DNA of 23,767 bases from Euryarchaeota archaeon UBA259 (GTDB taxonomy: Archaea; Thermoplasmatota; Poseidoniia; Poseidoniales; Poseidoniaceae). The notes beneath the pieces are model-generated. The model was not told where the DNA came from. It did no database searches and saw only the letters and a program-made list of their open reading frames with translations. The stretch is taken from contig DAXG01000022.1 in the NCBI GenBank assembly GCA_002506275.1, positions 12,347-36,113 on the forward strand. Direction: 5' to 3'. Shown one piece after another: positions 7,318 to 15,701 of this stretch; positions within the stretch are counted from its first letter, which is position 1; each line of letters opens with the position of its first letter. The position numbers and the translations under genes were made by a program.

Positions 7318-7362
7318 TGTGATGGGCTTCGGCCCATCTTTTTTGGAACGGGGTGTCGATAG
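7258..7362 (+). CDS. Putative 34-codon upstream ORF / leader peptide of dnaG
   Basis: aaggag at 7245-7250 is followed 7 bases later by GTG (7258), opening a frame of 34 codons that ends at tag (7360-7362), the base before dnaG's own SD (7363). The peptide starts MEQPSTSLSRIV and ends FFGTGCR. It is not recognised and has no run of one amino acid of the kind used by classical attenuators. The frame reads straight through the UUCG hairpin and T6 run at 7321-7344, so a translating ribosome would prevent that hairpin from forming. Evidence is only the SD, the spacing and the neat junction with dnaG; it could be chance. Confidence 0.35.
   Translation: MEQPSTSLSRIVTSSHMQQICDGLRPIFFGTGCR
7321..7344 (+). 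terminator. Perfect 7-bp UUCG hairpin plus T6 (attenuator-like) inside the dnaG leader
   Basis: gatgggc-ttcg-gcccatc (7321-7338) is a perfect 7-bp stem with the very stable UUCG tetraloop, followed at once by six T (7339-7344). This is the textbook layout of a bacterial intrinsic terminator, although archaeal polymerases need mainly the T-run. No plus-strand gene lies upstream for it to end, so it would act within the dnaG leader. The minus strand has no T-run after the stem, so orientation is plus. Confidence 0.55.
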
Positions 7363-7368
7363 AAGGAG
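7363..7368 (+). promoter_or_regulatory. Shine-Dalgarno sequence that fixes the dnaG start
   Basis: aaggag lies 8 bases before the ATG at 7377. It decides against the in-frame GTG at 7353, which has no SD and would place the SD inside the gene. Confidence 0.8.
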
Positions 7369-7376
7369 AAATACAT

Positions 7377-8621
7377 ATGGCTCGAAAACACAACTCAGGA
7401 GGCCGCTCAGGCGGTCAAAAGCAAGGCAAGGCAATGAAATATCAAATCCGCGCCGATATCAAAGTAAACGGAACAGTCCAGCGCAAGGACATTATTGGCG
7501 CCATCATGGGTCAAACAGAAGGCCTTCTTGGCGACGAACTTGAATTGCGTAAACTGCAACGAACTGCACGAATAGGACACGTCGATGTCGAAACAGAATC
7601 CAAAGGTGGAAAAGTCCACGGACTCATCTTGATTCCGAGCAGCCTCGACAATGTTGAAACAGCAATCATTGCTTCAGCACTTGAAACAATTGACCGAATT
7701 GGCCCATGCAACGCTATTATCAAAGTTGTCGAAATACAAGATATTCGAGCAACTAAGAGAACCGCTGTCGTTGACAGAGCAAAGGAACTGTTGCTCAGCC
7801 TCGTGAATTCAGGCGAAGCAGCCTCCAAGACAATTATTGAAGAAGTTCGTTCAGTAATGACGACTGGAACGGCGACCAATTTCCACGGACTAACCTGTGG
7901 GCCAAACATTGAATCTTCATCTTCACTGATTATTGTCGAAGGTCGAAACGATGTTCGCAACCTCCTCAACTGCGGCGTTAAGAACGCCATTAGTGCAGAC
8001 GGTGCAGGCACCATGAAGCAAGAACTGATCGATTTGGCAAACGGTAAGGAAACCGTCATACTCGCCATCGACGGTGACCGTGGTGGCGAGATGTTATTCA
8101 GCCAACTCATGGACACTATGAAAGTTGACTTTGTCGCTCAAGCCCCAGTTGGGCAAGAATGGGAATTACTTCCTCAAAAGACCGTTACAAAGTGCCTCTC
8201 TATGAAAGTGGAAGCCAAGAAATTCGCTCATTCACTCAGCAAGAAACAAGCTGAAGATGATGAGAAAGCGGGTGTACCGGACAAGAACTGGGCCGAAGAC
8301 ATGGGCGAAGTCTACGAAGTAGCTGAAGCCCCTGCTGAAGTTCAAGAAATGTTCGATCACCTCGATGCTCTTGACAAGAACAAAGCCGTTTTCGTTATGG
8401 TTGACGGTACCGTTTCAGAACCGGTCGGCCCATCGACTCTATCGAAGGCTGCTGGCAGTGCAGACGGCGCTGTTGCCATCGTGTTCAACGGGCCAGTGAG
8501 CGAACGCACTCTGGAGATTGCTTCCGAATCAGCTATTGAAACTGTTATCGGTACGAAAGCGGGTAAAGGATACGCTGAGCGTGAAGACGTTAAGTCTTGG
8601 TTGGCAGAAATTCATCGCTGA
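7377..8621 (+). CDS. dnaG: Archaeal DnaG-type primase (TOPRIM)
   Basis: 414 residues. The conserved core begins at MKYQIRADIKVNG (20-32) and runs through AIMGQTEGLLGDELELRKLQ, as in archaeal DnaG. The TOPRIM fold follows: LIIVEGRNDVRNLLNCGVKNAIS with catalytic E188, and VILAIDGDRGGEML with D232 and D234. A charged linker and a C-terminal ~90-residue domain (KAVFVMVDG to the end) complete it. The archaeal protein has been linked both to primase activity and to the exosome, where it binds Csl4/Rrp41-Rrp42 and favours poly(A) RNA. A 19-residue Gly/Ser/Lys/Gln N-terminal extension precedes the usual start and may contact nucleic acid. The gene follows a long structured leader and is 41 bases ahead of the proline-rich membrane protein. 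Confidence 0.95.
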   Translation: MARKHNSGGRSGGQKQGKAMKYQIRADIKVNGTVQRKDIIGAIMGQTEGLLGDELELRKLQRTARIGHVDVETESKGGKVHGLILIPSSLDNVETAIIASALETIDRIGPCNAIIKVVEIQDIRATKRTAVVDRAKELLLSLVNSGEAASKTIIEEVRSVMTTGTATNFHGLTCGPNIESSSSLIIVEGRNDVRNLLNCGVKNAISADGAGTMKQELIDLANGKETVILAIDGDRGGEMLFSQLMDTMKVDFVAQAPVGQEWELLPQKTVTKCLSMKVEAKKFAHSLSKKQAEDDEKAGVPDKNWAEDMGEVYEVAEAPAEVQEMFDHLDALDKNKAVFVMVDGTVSEPVGPSTLSKAAGSADGAVAIVFNGPVSERTLEIASESAIETVIGTKAGKGYAEREDVKSWLAEIHR

Positions 8622-8662
8622 GAACTGCTACCTTCATCTAATGCGTTAACTCTCGTCCATGC

Positions 8663-9889
8663 ATGGGCGAGGACGCGGCAACCGAGTGGCCTGATGATGC
8701 AGACCCGTTTGATGCCAAGACATCGAACGAGGAAGCGACCGAACAATCGAGTGCTGCAGTTGAGGAGCCCCTTGCTTCGATTGAGCCTGAAGACTCCGAC
8801 GATGAATTAACACCTGTTCCCTTGGAAGGAGCGCCTTCGCCAGAAGGCGTGCAATGGACACTCCCCGTTCGCGCTGCACCCTTACTCGAACAGTTTCATA
8901 ACGAGTCAGTCACCGAATACCCACTCCTGCAAACTTCAGATGGAATGAAATCTACCTCATTGGTTCTCGATGAGGATCTTCTGCGGATTATCGAAACGCG
9001 TTTAGATGCCGATGGACAACGTCGAATGAACGTTTCACTTTCAATGAAGAGAGAGTTGACAGGTTTCAAACACCATCATAATGAATTGATGCACAAGCAC
9101 CAGTACCTGTGGTTGGGATCGGCTTTCCTTGGAGCCGTGCTCTTACTGTCAAACATCCTCGTTTTCACTCTATTGGGCCTTGTTTTTGTCAGTGCCGGCT
9201 TATGGAATTGGACGAAGATGCACCTTGAGACACATCGGTTGGAATTCGCCAATTCCGGCGGTGTTCTCACCCATACACTTCGTGGCTACGGTACAGACCG
9301 CCCCTTTTTCCGGGCAAGCATGGCTTACCTTGGTTCAGAGATGGCGGGTCTTTTGAGAACAGGGATTCTTGAAACTTCAGCGGTTGAGGAACTCCATGCA
9401 AGCCTTGCAGCCCCCCCTCCACCGCCTCCTGCGCCAGTCGCCTTGCCCGCACCCCATCCTGCAGCACCTTTGGCAATCCCCGAACCAGCAGCACAGCAGC
9501 AACTCGGTCAGCCGCTGGCCCCGTCACCTCTTGTAGCCACAGTTCCCGAGCCTTTACCCGTGCCCGCAACTCCACAAATAATTCCGGGCCCACCTATAGC
9601 GCCACCCCTTCCAAGCGCCCCTATACCGCCGCCGCAGAACATTCCACCGCCGCCAATCGCAGGCCCTCCAGTGGCTGCAACACTCCCAACTGCGCCCCTC
9701 CCGCCGCCAGCGCCGCTTCCTCAGATAGCAGGGGGTATGCCAATGCCACCGCCACTCGGCATACCTGGCGCGCCAATTCCACTCGATGCACCTATGCCTA
9801 ACGCTCCAGAAGTAGCCGTAACGGCATCTCCAGTTGAGGGCACACTGAGTGAAGAAGAACAAAACAGTCTTCTCAATGAACTCTCTTGA
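8663..9889 (+). CDS. Membrane protein with acidic N-terminus and long proline-rich C-terminus
   Basis: 408 residues, not recognised. Residues 1-60 are acidic and disordered. 95-145 form a soluble helical part with a His-rich stretch (FKHHHNELMHKHQ). 149-182 are hydrophobic (YLWLGSAFLGAVLL then NILVFTLLGLVFVSAGLW), one tight hairpin of two membrane helices. 185-245 form a second soluble part. About 250-395 are almost all Pro, Ala, Leu and Ile in PPPPPP and APxPxP runs. A short acidic end (LSEEEQNSLLNELS) follows and looks like a docking helix. The two-helix hairpin places both soluble parts and the proline tail on one face, probably cytoplasmic. It ends exactly where the convergent 969-residue gene ends. 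Similar proline-rich tails in archaeal membrane proteins have no defined role. Confidence 0.75.
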   Translation: MGEDAATEWPDDADPFDAKTSNEEATEQSSAAVEEPLASIEPEDSDDELTPVPLEGAPSPEGVQWTLPVRAAPLLEQFHNESVTEYPLLQTSDGMKSTSLVLDEDLLRIIETRLDADGQRRMNVSLSMKRELTGFKHHHNELMHKHQYLWLGSAFLGAVLLLSNILVFTLLGLVFVSAGLWNWTKMHLETHRLEFANSGGVLTHTLRGYGTDRPFFRASMAYLGSEMAGLLRTGILETSAVEELHASLAAPPPPPPAPVALPAPHPAAPLAIPEPAAQQQLGQPLAPSPLVATVPEPLPVPATPQIIPGPPIAPPLPSAPIPPPQNIPPPPIAGPPVAATLPTAPLPPPAPLPQIAGGMPMPPPLGIPGAPIPLDAPMPNAPEVAVTASPVEGTLSEEEQNSLLNELS

Positions 9890-12799
9890 TTATGCTTTGA
9901 TTCCGCCCGCCGTAGGGAGATTCAAGTGATCAATAAGTTGCTTTACTTCGGATTCTAAGGCTTTGATGTCGTTTGCATTAGGGAGGTCGTAATCATCTGC
10001 ACTCAATGGAACAGGGTAGCCTGGCCCAGGTATGCGCTTGAGAGCAACCCCAAGTTGACGGGCATCCTCGAGAAAATGGTCACCGGAGCCGGAGTGCCGA
10101 TGTTCCAGTCGAGACCGCATCCACCGTTGCATTGTTTTCAAATTTCCAGCCATCAGGGCCAAAAGTTCGGATTTCTTTTCGTCGAATTCGTTGTTCTGCG
10201 GTAGTAGGCGAAGGGCGAGTCTGAGCATCCGGTCAACCCGTGTGTCGCGCGGAGTGACACCAACATGTTTTGCCAAGCCTCGGCGAACATTCGGTAGAGA
10301 ATCCCCGCCATTCAATTCCATATCGTCTGCATAATCATCTAAATTTATGGCATGTAAGAACTGAACGATGTTCTTGTAAACGCCGAGCGGCACGGGGGAG
10401 TCGGAGGATTTGGGTTCAACCTTTACCGCCAATTCAGCGGACGGATTCTCAATACGAGACTCATGTTTAACGATAGGTCGTTCCGCGATTTTTTCTGTTG
10501 TCGCTTGAACATCTGTTGCGCTTAGTTCTGCAACGGGAGTTACGACTTCCGCTTCTTGTTCGATGGACTCTGAATCTTCCGATGCATCGCTGTTATGTTC
10601 TTCATCGGAAGCGGGTTGAACTGGAGCCGAATCACTCATCGCCTCTTCTTCCCCCTGTTCACCTTCCTCTGAAGTCTTGTCTTCCATTGCCTCAAGTATC
10701 GCTTCGTAAGCATCACCTAAAGCGTCCTTTGGAACCATTGTTTGGAGGGCTGTGTGTTCAGGAACTGGAACAAGAGTTTGTCGAATGGGTTGAGGCGTCC
10801 AAGCATCAAAGACGAACTTTCCATCTTCACTTTTACGAGATGCGAGGTGTTGTGCGAATGAAGCAATACTGCCGAAGATCGAGTTCAATTGAGTGGGATC
10901 TCGTAGTTGCTGTTGTACTTCCAATGCAAGTGCCACATCTCGATGCCATGGAAGATGCTTGAGTCGTCGAGATTGGCGAGAGTACGTTTCGATGTAGGTT
11001 CTGAAAGCATTCAATTTTTGAGCGACATCAACCGGGTTGTCCTCAACATCGATCAGCAATTGATGAACGTTCCACCCAGCAGATTGCAACACAGCAAGCT
11101 CTTGCTGCGTTCTCCGAATAAGACGCTGGTGGACTTCACCTGCCACAATTGACCCACCCGTTCTTGAAGCCGAACTCGAAGTGCCAAACCGTCGGACATG
11201 ACCTATTTCACTTTCAAATTCTGCAAGCGAGAGACTCGAAGTAGCCAATGAATCCTGTGCTTTTCCTTCTGTAACAAGTTGTCTCCAATCTTGCTCCAGC
11301 ATTCTTCGATGCCGAGCACCTCTTCGAGCCATTCTTTCAATCAACTCTTTGGTATGTTCAAGAATTTCAAGGTCGACATCCATTTCTTTCAGCAATTCAA
11401 TACGTGCTTCAATCTCCATTTTCCCTTCGAATGAAGTGTCAATACTTGCTAATTTCTCAATGCACTCAAATCGGATGTCGAACCGATGTTGGTTCTTTTT
11501 CAGTTGTTGGACAGCGCCCCGAGGGTCTCGTTGAATCTCATCGCTCCAATCGCCCATCGCCAGTCCCATTTGCTCGTATTTTTCAACAAACATGAGTGCT
11601 TCAAGCTCATACTGTTTCCATTTTTGGTCAAGATGGTCGACATGATCGATAAATTGCTCAGTTTGCTCCAAAACCCCGGCATATTTTGCTCCGGAACTGC
11701 TTTCATCTTGCCAAGCATGCGTGATAGTTTCCCATCGGCTTAACGCTTGGAGGTGGAGTTCCAAAGTTGCTTCAATCTCTGGCAGGTTTGTTTCCCATTC
11801 AAGTAATTCTGGGGGCCGGACACTGTCGCCGTGAGGGAATACAATTCCGCGTTCACGCCATTCATTGAGTAAGTCATTCAGCCGAGCCAACCGTTGGTGT
11901 AAATTATCAGCAATTGAATCCATTTGTAATCTGAAGTTCCGCAATTCAGGATGGGAGTTTTCACGAAGCAATCCCCTTCTACGCGCTTCGTGATGCTGGG
12001 CCAGCCCCGGGTCAAACACTCCAATTTGTTCAAGAATTAACAGCCGCAACTCTTCATGCACATCATGAAACTCATGCAACTGTGTAATCCAATCCAATCC
12101 TTCGATGATGGACATCTTCTCAACATGGCCGACGTTGAAACCGGCATCAGCAAGCATCTCTGCCGCGTTGGAAATCGCCGTTCTCTGTCGCCGTTCATCT
12201 TCTTCCAACCCGCTTAAAACGCGGTGAATTTCTTCAGTCTCCTCGGGTTCAGACAACAGCGGGGCTAGAATCCGAGCCGAAGGGAGAGATGAAGCATCTA
12301 AAGCGTCAAACCGTGCTAGATAAGAAGCGTAATCTTCCTCCATTTCAGCATCTCGCCAGGCGATAAGCCCGCGATTAAGTTCCAATTCCCATGGACGCCA
12401 TTCTTTTGCCCACGCACTGTATTCTTCAAGAACTCGTTCAGCGTTCATAGGGTCTCGTAGTTCTTGTTCCCACACATCGCTTTGTTCCATTGAACGGAGA
12501 TTCACCGATTCCCCAAGGTACCCTGTTCTTTCAAGCAGTTCTTGGGCCAAGTCCACTGCAAAATCGACGTATACGATACGTTCGCTTGCAAGTTCGATAT
12601 CTTCTTCGAGATACGCTTCGATGGAATCAACAACCCATCCTTCAAGACTCAAATCTTGAATTCGTTGGGCATACCAAGGGCCTTCGAATTCGTCATCAAC
12701 ATTGTCCACGACTTCGACCCCAACACTCCAAGAACTACGAGAGCCTTTGAATGTGAGCAAAGAAACAACCGAATTCGCTACCTTTTGAATCAGTTTCAT
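9890..12799 (-). CDS. Large acidic coiled-coil protein with degenerate internal repeats
   Basis: 969 residues, no family recognised. Roughly 40-640 are helical and strongly charged, rich in Glu, Leu, Arg and Trp. A recurring unit can be seen: a short helix, then G(W/F/L)xV or similar, a D/E-rich turn and a long helix, at about residues 54 (GWVVDSIEAYL), 220 (GFNVGHVEKM), 318 (GIVFPHGD), 412 (GLAMGDWSDEI) and 575 (GWNVHQLLIDV). Residues 700-800 are a disordered acidic linker. 805-900 form a compact helical domain (IVQFLHAINLDDYADDM, then NLKTMQRWMRSRLEH), and the last 60 residues carry a PGPGYPVPL segment. No signal peptide; the first 20 residues are amphipathic and could touch the membrane. 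The ATG at 12799 follows a TATA-like aattt element by about 35 bases. A cytoplasmic scaffold is plausible but unproved. Confidence 0.85.
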   Translation of the reverse strand: MKLIQKVANSVVSLLTFKGSRSSWSVGVEVVDNVDDEFEGPWYAQRIQDLSLEGWVVDSIEAYLEEDIELASERIVYVDFAVDLAQELLERTGYLGESVNLRSMEQSDVWEQELRDPMNAERVLEEYSAWAKEWRPWELELNRGLIAWRDAEMEEDYASYLARFDALDASSLPSARILAPLLSEPEETEEIHRVLSGLEEDERRQRTAISNAAEMLADAGFNVGHVEKMSIIEGLDWITQLHEFHDVHEELRLLILEQIGVFDPGLAQHHEARRRGLLRENSHPELRNFRLQMDSIADNLHQRLARLNDLLNEWRERGIVFPHGDSVRPPELLEWETNLPEIEATLELHLQALSRWETITHAWQDESSSGAKYAGVLEQTEQFIDHVDHLDQKWKQYELEALMFVEKYEQMGLAMGDWSDEIQRDPRGAVQQLKKNQHRFDIRFECIEKLASIDTSFEGKMEIEARIELLKEMDVDLEILEHTKELIERMARRGARHRRMLEQDWRQLVTEGKAQDSLATSSLSLAEFESEIGHVRRFGTSSSASRTGGSIVAGEVHQRLIRRTQQELAVLQSAGWNVHQLLIDVEDNPVDVAQKLNAFRTYIETYSRQSRRLKHLPWHRDVALALEVQQQLRDPTQLNSIFGSIASFAQHLASRKSEDGKFVFDAWTPQPIRQTLVPVPEHTALQTMVPKDALGDAYEAILEAMEDKTSEEGEQGEEEAMSDSAPVQPASDEEHNSDASEDSESIEQEAEVVTPVAELSATDVQATTEKIAERPIVKHESRIENPSAELAVKVEPKSSDSPVPLGVYKNIVQFLHAINLDDYADDMELNGGDSLPNVRRGLAKHVGVTPRDTRVDRMLRLALRLLPQNNEFDEKKSELLALMAGNLKTMQRWMRSRLEHRHSGSGDHFLEDARQLGVALKRIPGPGYPVPLSADDYDLPNANDIKALESEVKQLIDHLNLPTAGGIKA

Positions 12800-12915
12800 T
12801 GCCGGCCAAGTTCGACAATCACTCTTTCTGGATAATTTTTAGGGGTGCGCAAATCATCGTTTGAACCCCCAATTCCTCCGCAGACCATAAAGGGGCAAAG
12901 TGCGGGTGAAGGCCA
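12800..12915. promoter_or_regulatory. Divergent promoter region between the 969-residue and TPR genes
   Basis: 116 bases with starts leaving in both directions. Minus strand: taaaaattatc (revcomp of 12831-12841) is a good TATA candidate for the 969-residue gene. Plus strand: cataaag (12885-12891) lies about 25 bases before the ATG at 12916, which predicts a leaderless TPR transcript; no SD is present. Between them ggggt (12842-12846) and acccc (12865-12869) with inner caaa/tttg form an imperfect inverted repeat that could be an operator for both genes. Confidence 0.45.
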
Positions 12916-15207
12916 ATGGACCCCATAACTGCAGTATTTGGCCTCGCTTGTCTTGGTGCCGGCGGTGGAGCAGGATTTTGGCTGAAGAAGGCAGACGCAC
13001 GCCTTGATTCACTCACCGATTCCTCTCTTGTTCTTCAACAGGCACAAGCAGCTCACTTCTCTCACCTCAACTCCGAAGTGAACGCTTTGAGGAGCCAGTT
13101 ATCGCAGATGACCGACTTAGTCCAGGCATTACGCGCTACCCATCCTGAAATTGATGGGGCTCTTCTCGTCCATTCTGTTTTGCATCAATATGAATCCCAA
13201 TCCGAGTTTGATTTGGAAACCACTCATGAAGAAGCACTTGCGGCATTAGAGGCGTTAATTTCTGCTATTTCTCCAGAGACCGCCGTTGGCGGGGAAGGCC
13301 TGCTCGCATCAACGACCGAAAGCCTCCTCTCCCGATTACTCGATGTTTTTGCTGTTCGGAATGTTTCTGCGGAGATGCTTGGACTTAGCCCTGTAGCCGC
13401 TCATCGCTTTGGCCACGCTTGCCTTCATCTACGACGGTACGATTGGGCAGAGTCATGCTTTGGAATTGCATACAGGTCGTCTCCGGGAAACAAGAACATT
13501 CTCGAAGCACTCGAACACATCGCTCTATTACGGGGCGATGAAGAATTGCGTAGGCACTGGCTTGAAGCTCGCATGACGGTATCTCCCGACCAACCAGATC
13601 TGCTTCGCGCACACGCTCACTTACTCGCCAAACTTGGGGATGCAGGTGCTGAGCGAGACGTACGACGGCTTGAAGCATTGGGCGTTGAAACCGCTGCTGA
13701 CCGCTCCCTCCTTTCGGGCCTACGGGCGCGGGCTGGTTCCCGCTCCGAAGCGCTTGAAGCCATTGAATTGGCTTTAGCTGAAAACCCAAGCCGCTCTGAT
13801 GATTGGTGCAGTTATGCCCAACTTTTGTTTGCTGACGACGAACTTGGCAAAGCTCAGCAGGCTGTTGAACGGTGTTTGGAACTCGACCGACAGAACGGTG
13901 AGGCTTGGGGATTGCTTGCTCAACTTCTTGCTCCTATGTCGAACAAACTCGATGAAGCCCTCAAGGCAGCTGTGCACGCAGTGGCCCTATCTGCTGGCGG
14001 AACAAAACTCATTTTCCTTAAGTCCGACCTGTTGATGGCCAGCGGCAAGATTACTGAGTCAGAAGAGGCCCTGAACCGTGCTTTACTTGAGTCTCCAGAT
14101 AACGCAGAACTTCGCGCACGAATGGCGAGCCGGAAACTCATCAACGGACATATCGACGAAGCGCAGAAACTGCTTGATGAAACTCCCTTGGGTATTGACC
14201 ATTCACTCCTTCATGTCATCGAAGGTCGCCTTCATTTGGCTCGCGCAGACCGTCAAAGAGACGGCACTGGAGAAACAGATCAAACCCTTCTCTCCGAAGC
14301 CATCACCGCTTTCAATGACGCATTGCGACTTGACCGAGAATCCGGTGTTGCTTGGTTGGGCCTTGCTCGAACAAAGCGCTTGGTTTCAGATTACGAAGGC
14401 GCCCAAGAAGACATTGCTCGCGCTCTTCGGTTGTTGCCAAGTGAAGACCCATCCGCCGCTTCCGAAGCAGCACTCCTTGCTTTAGATTTGCAAGACCCGT
14501 CCGCAGCGAGTAAGCACATCGAGGCCGCCGCAGTCCACGGGCATACTGCAACTGTTCACTATGTACGTGGCAATATTGCTGCACAAACCGGTTCACTGGA
14601 TAAGGCACTCATGCATTATGACGAGGCGCTTACGTCAGACCCTTCTCACATCCGCGCCCGAATAAACCGCAGCGGCATATTACTGGCCCTCAATGAAGGC
14701 CGAAAAGTTCTCGATGATTGTGAAATTCTCCTTGACCTCGCTCCATCTCTTGTTCTGGCACGCTTCCGTAGGGCGGAAGGATACATGCATTTGTCGGAAT
14801 GGGAGAATGCACGTGACGACCTCAAAATGGTTCTTGAATCAGCGCCACATCACTATCAAGCTTTGACAAAGCTCGGCTCATGTTATCTTTCATTGAAACG
14901 ACCTGAGCGCGCAGAAGGCCCATTGAATGAAGCAATCCGTCTCAATCCAAACCACGCACCTGCATGGCACCAACGCGGACTTTTGTATCTTGACCTCAAG
15001 GAGTCAGATGCTGCCTTTGACGACTTCCAGGCTGCCGTAAAGTGTGATGGCAACCATCTTGATTCACGCCTTCACATCGCGGCTACACTTCATCAACAAG
15101 AACGCCATGTCGAGGCTGCTGCCGCATGGAGAGCAGTTCTTGCTATTGATCCGGATCACCGGGTGGCTCGAACGCGCCTCGGGCATTGCGAAGTGAATCT
15201 TGTATGA
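12916..15207 (+). CDS. N-terminally membrane-anchored TPR-repeat protein
   Basis: 763 residues. MDPITAVFGLACLGAGGGAGFWLKK is a short glycine-rich membrane or signal-anchor helix, followed by a coiled coil (about 27-75) and a helical spacer. From about 155 to the end there are many TPR-like helix pairs; the clearest are AWGLLAQLL, NRALLESPDNAELRARM, AITAFNDALRLDRESGVAWLGLA, ALMHYDEALTSDPSHIRARINRSGILLAL, LTKLGSCYLSLKRPERAEGPLNEAIRLNPNHAPAWHQRGLLYL and the final WRAVLAIDPDHRVARTRLG, with the usual A8/G8/Y11/A20/P32 spacing. TPR solenoids bind partner proteins, so this is a scaffold facing one side of the membrane. The leaderless start matches the TATA at 12885. The two DUF4190-like membrane genes follow after 40 bases and may be partners. 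Confidence 0.9.
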   Translation: MDPITAVFGLACLGAGGGAGFWLKKADARLDSLTDSSLVLQQAQAAHFSHLNSEVNALRSQLSQMTDLVQALRATHPEIDGALLVHSVLHQYESQSEFDLETTHEEALAALEALISAISPETAVGGEGLLASTTESLLSRLLDVFAVRNVSAEMLGLSPVAAHRFGHACLHLRRYDWAESCFGIAYRSSPGNKNILEALEHIALLRGDEELRRHWLEARMTVSPDQPDLLRAHAHLLAKLGDAGAERDVRRLEALGVETAADRSLLSGLRARAGSRSEALEAIELALAENPSRSDDWCSYAQLLFADDELGKAQQAVERCLELDRQNGEAWGLLAQLLAPMSNKLDEALKAAVHAVALSAGGTKLIFLKSDLLMASGKITESEEALNRALLESPDNAELRARMASRKLINGHIDEAQKLLDETPLGIDHSLLHVIEGRLHLARADRQRDGTGETDQTLLSEAITAFNDALRLDRESGVAWLGLARTKRLVSDYEGAQEDIARALRLLPSEDPSAASEAALLALDLQDPSAASKHIEAAAVHGHTATVHYVRGNIAAQTGSLDKALMHYDEALTSDPSHIRARINRSGILLALNEGRKVLDDCEILLDLAPSLVLARFRRAEGYMHLSEWENARDDLKMVLESAPHHYQALTKLGSCYLSLKRPERAEGPLNEAIRLNPNHAPAWHQRGLLYLDLKESDAAFDDFQAAVKCDGNHLDSRLHIAATLHQQERHVEAAAAWRAVLAIDPDHRVARTRLGHCEVNLV

Positions 15208-15233
15208 CGGCGTAACATCATTTTATCAGTGAA

Positions 15234-15239
15234 AAGGAG
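15234..15239 (+). promoter_or_regulatory. Shine-Dalgarno that fixes the first DUF4190-like start
   Basis: aaggag ends 8 bases before the ATG at 15248. The in-frame GTG at 15239 overlaps this SD and is rejected as a start. Confidence 0.75.
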
Positions 15240-15247
15240 TGCCGAAT

Positions 15248-15685
15248 ATGCAGGGCCAGGAACCGAACAACCAATCCCCCCCGCCTCAACAAGTCATTGC
15301 TAGCGTTTGGGATTCGCAACAGCCTCAACAGCAACAGCAACAGTACCAGCAGCCGTTTCAACAACAGTACCAGCAGCCGTTTCCTCAACAAGGGATTCCA
15401 ATGGGTGGATTCTACCCAAAAACAAGTGCATCCACAGCACTCGGGTTGTCAATCGCAGGGCTGGCTTTAGGGCTCCTTTGTTTTCCTCTGTGCGGTGTTC
15501 TGGCAATACCCGGGGTGTTCATGGCCCGCTCATCCGGTGCAATTGCCCGTTCAATGCCCGGCCATCCAGACGCGAACACAGCCAAATCTGCCGAAGTAGT
15601 TGGTTGGATAACACTCGGACTAATGCTGCTGGCACTCATGGCTTTCGTGGCACTCGTGATGCTAGATGAGAGTGTAGTACTTTAA
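15248..15685 (+). CDS. Q-rich DUF4190-like double-membrane-pass protein (copy 1)
   Basis: 145 residues. The N-terminal ~55 residues are Gln/Pro/Tyr-rich and disordered (QQPQQQQQQYQQPFQQQ). The C-terminal domain is typical of DUF4190: a first membrane segment (STALGLSIAGLALGLLCFPLCGVLAIPGVFMA), a polar hinge with SMPGHPDANTAKSAEVVGWI, then a second membrane segment (LGLMLLALMAFVALVML). Both termini are predicted on the same side. The function of the domain is unknown; it often carries a disordered Pro/Gln N-terminal part that may recruit partners or phase-separate. The next gene is a paralogue 16 bases downstream. Confidence 0.8.
   Translation: MQGQEPNNQSPPPQQVIASVWDSQQPQQQQQQYQQPFQQQYQQPFPQQGIPMGGFYPKTSASTALGLSIAGLALGLLCFPLCGVLAIPGVFMARSSGAIARSMPGHPDANTAKSAEVVGWITLGLMLLALMAFVALVMLDESVVL
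15341..15388 (+). repeat. Two tandem 24-bp units in the Q-rich region
   Basis: cagtaccagcagccgtttca at 15341 is repeated at 15365 with one substitution block near its end (caacaa against cctcaa). The units encode QYQQPFQQ and QYQQPFPQ. This looks like recent slippage or duplication. Confidence 0.75.
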
Positions 15686-15701
15686 CGAAGAGGGAAAAAA
15701 T

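Noticed and set aside
7353..7376. GTG start for dnaG eight codons upstream.
   Set aside because: A strong SD at 7363-7368 lies inside that extension and serves the ATG at 7377.
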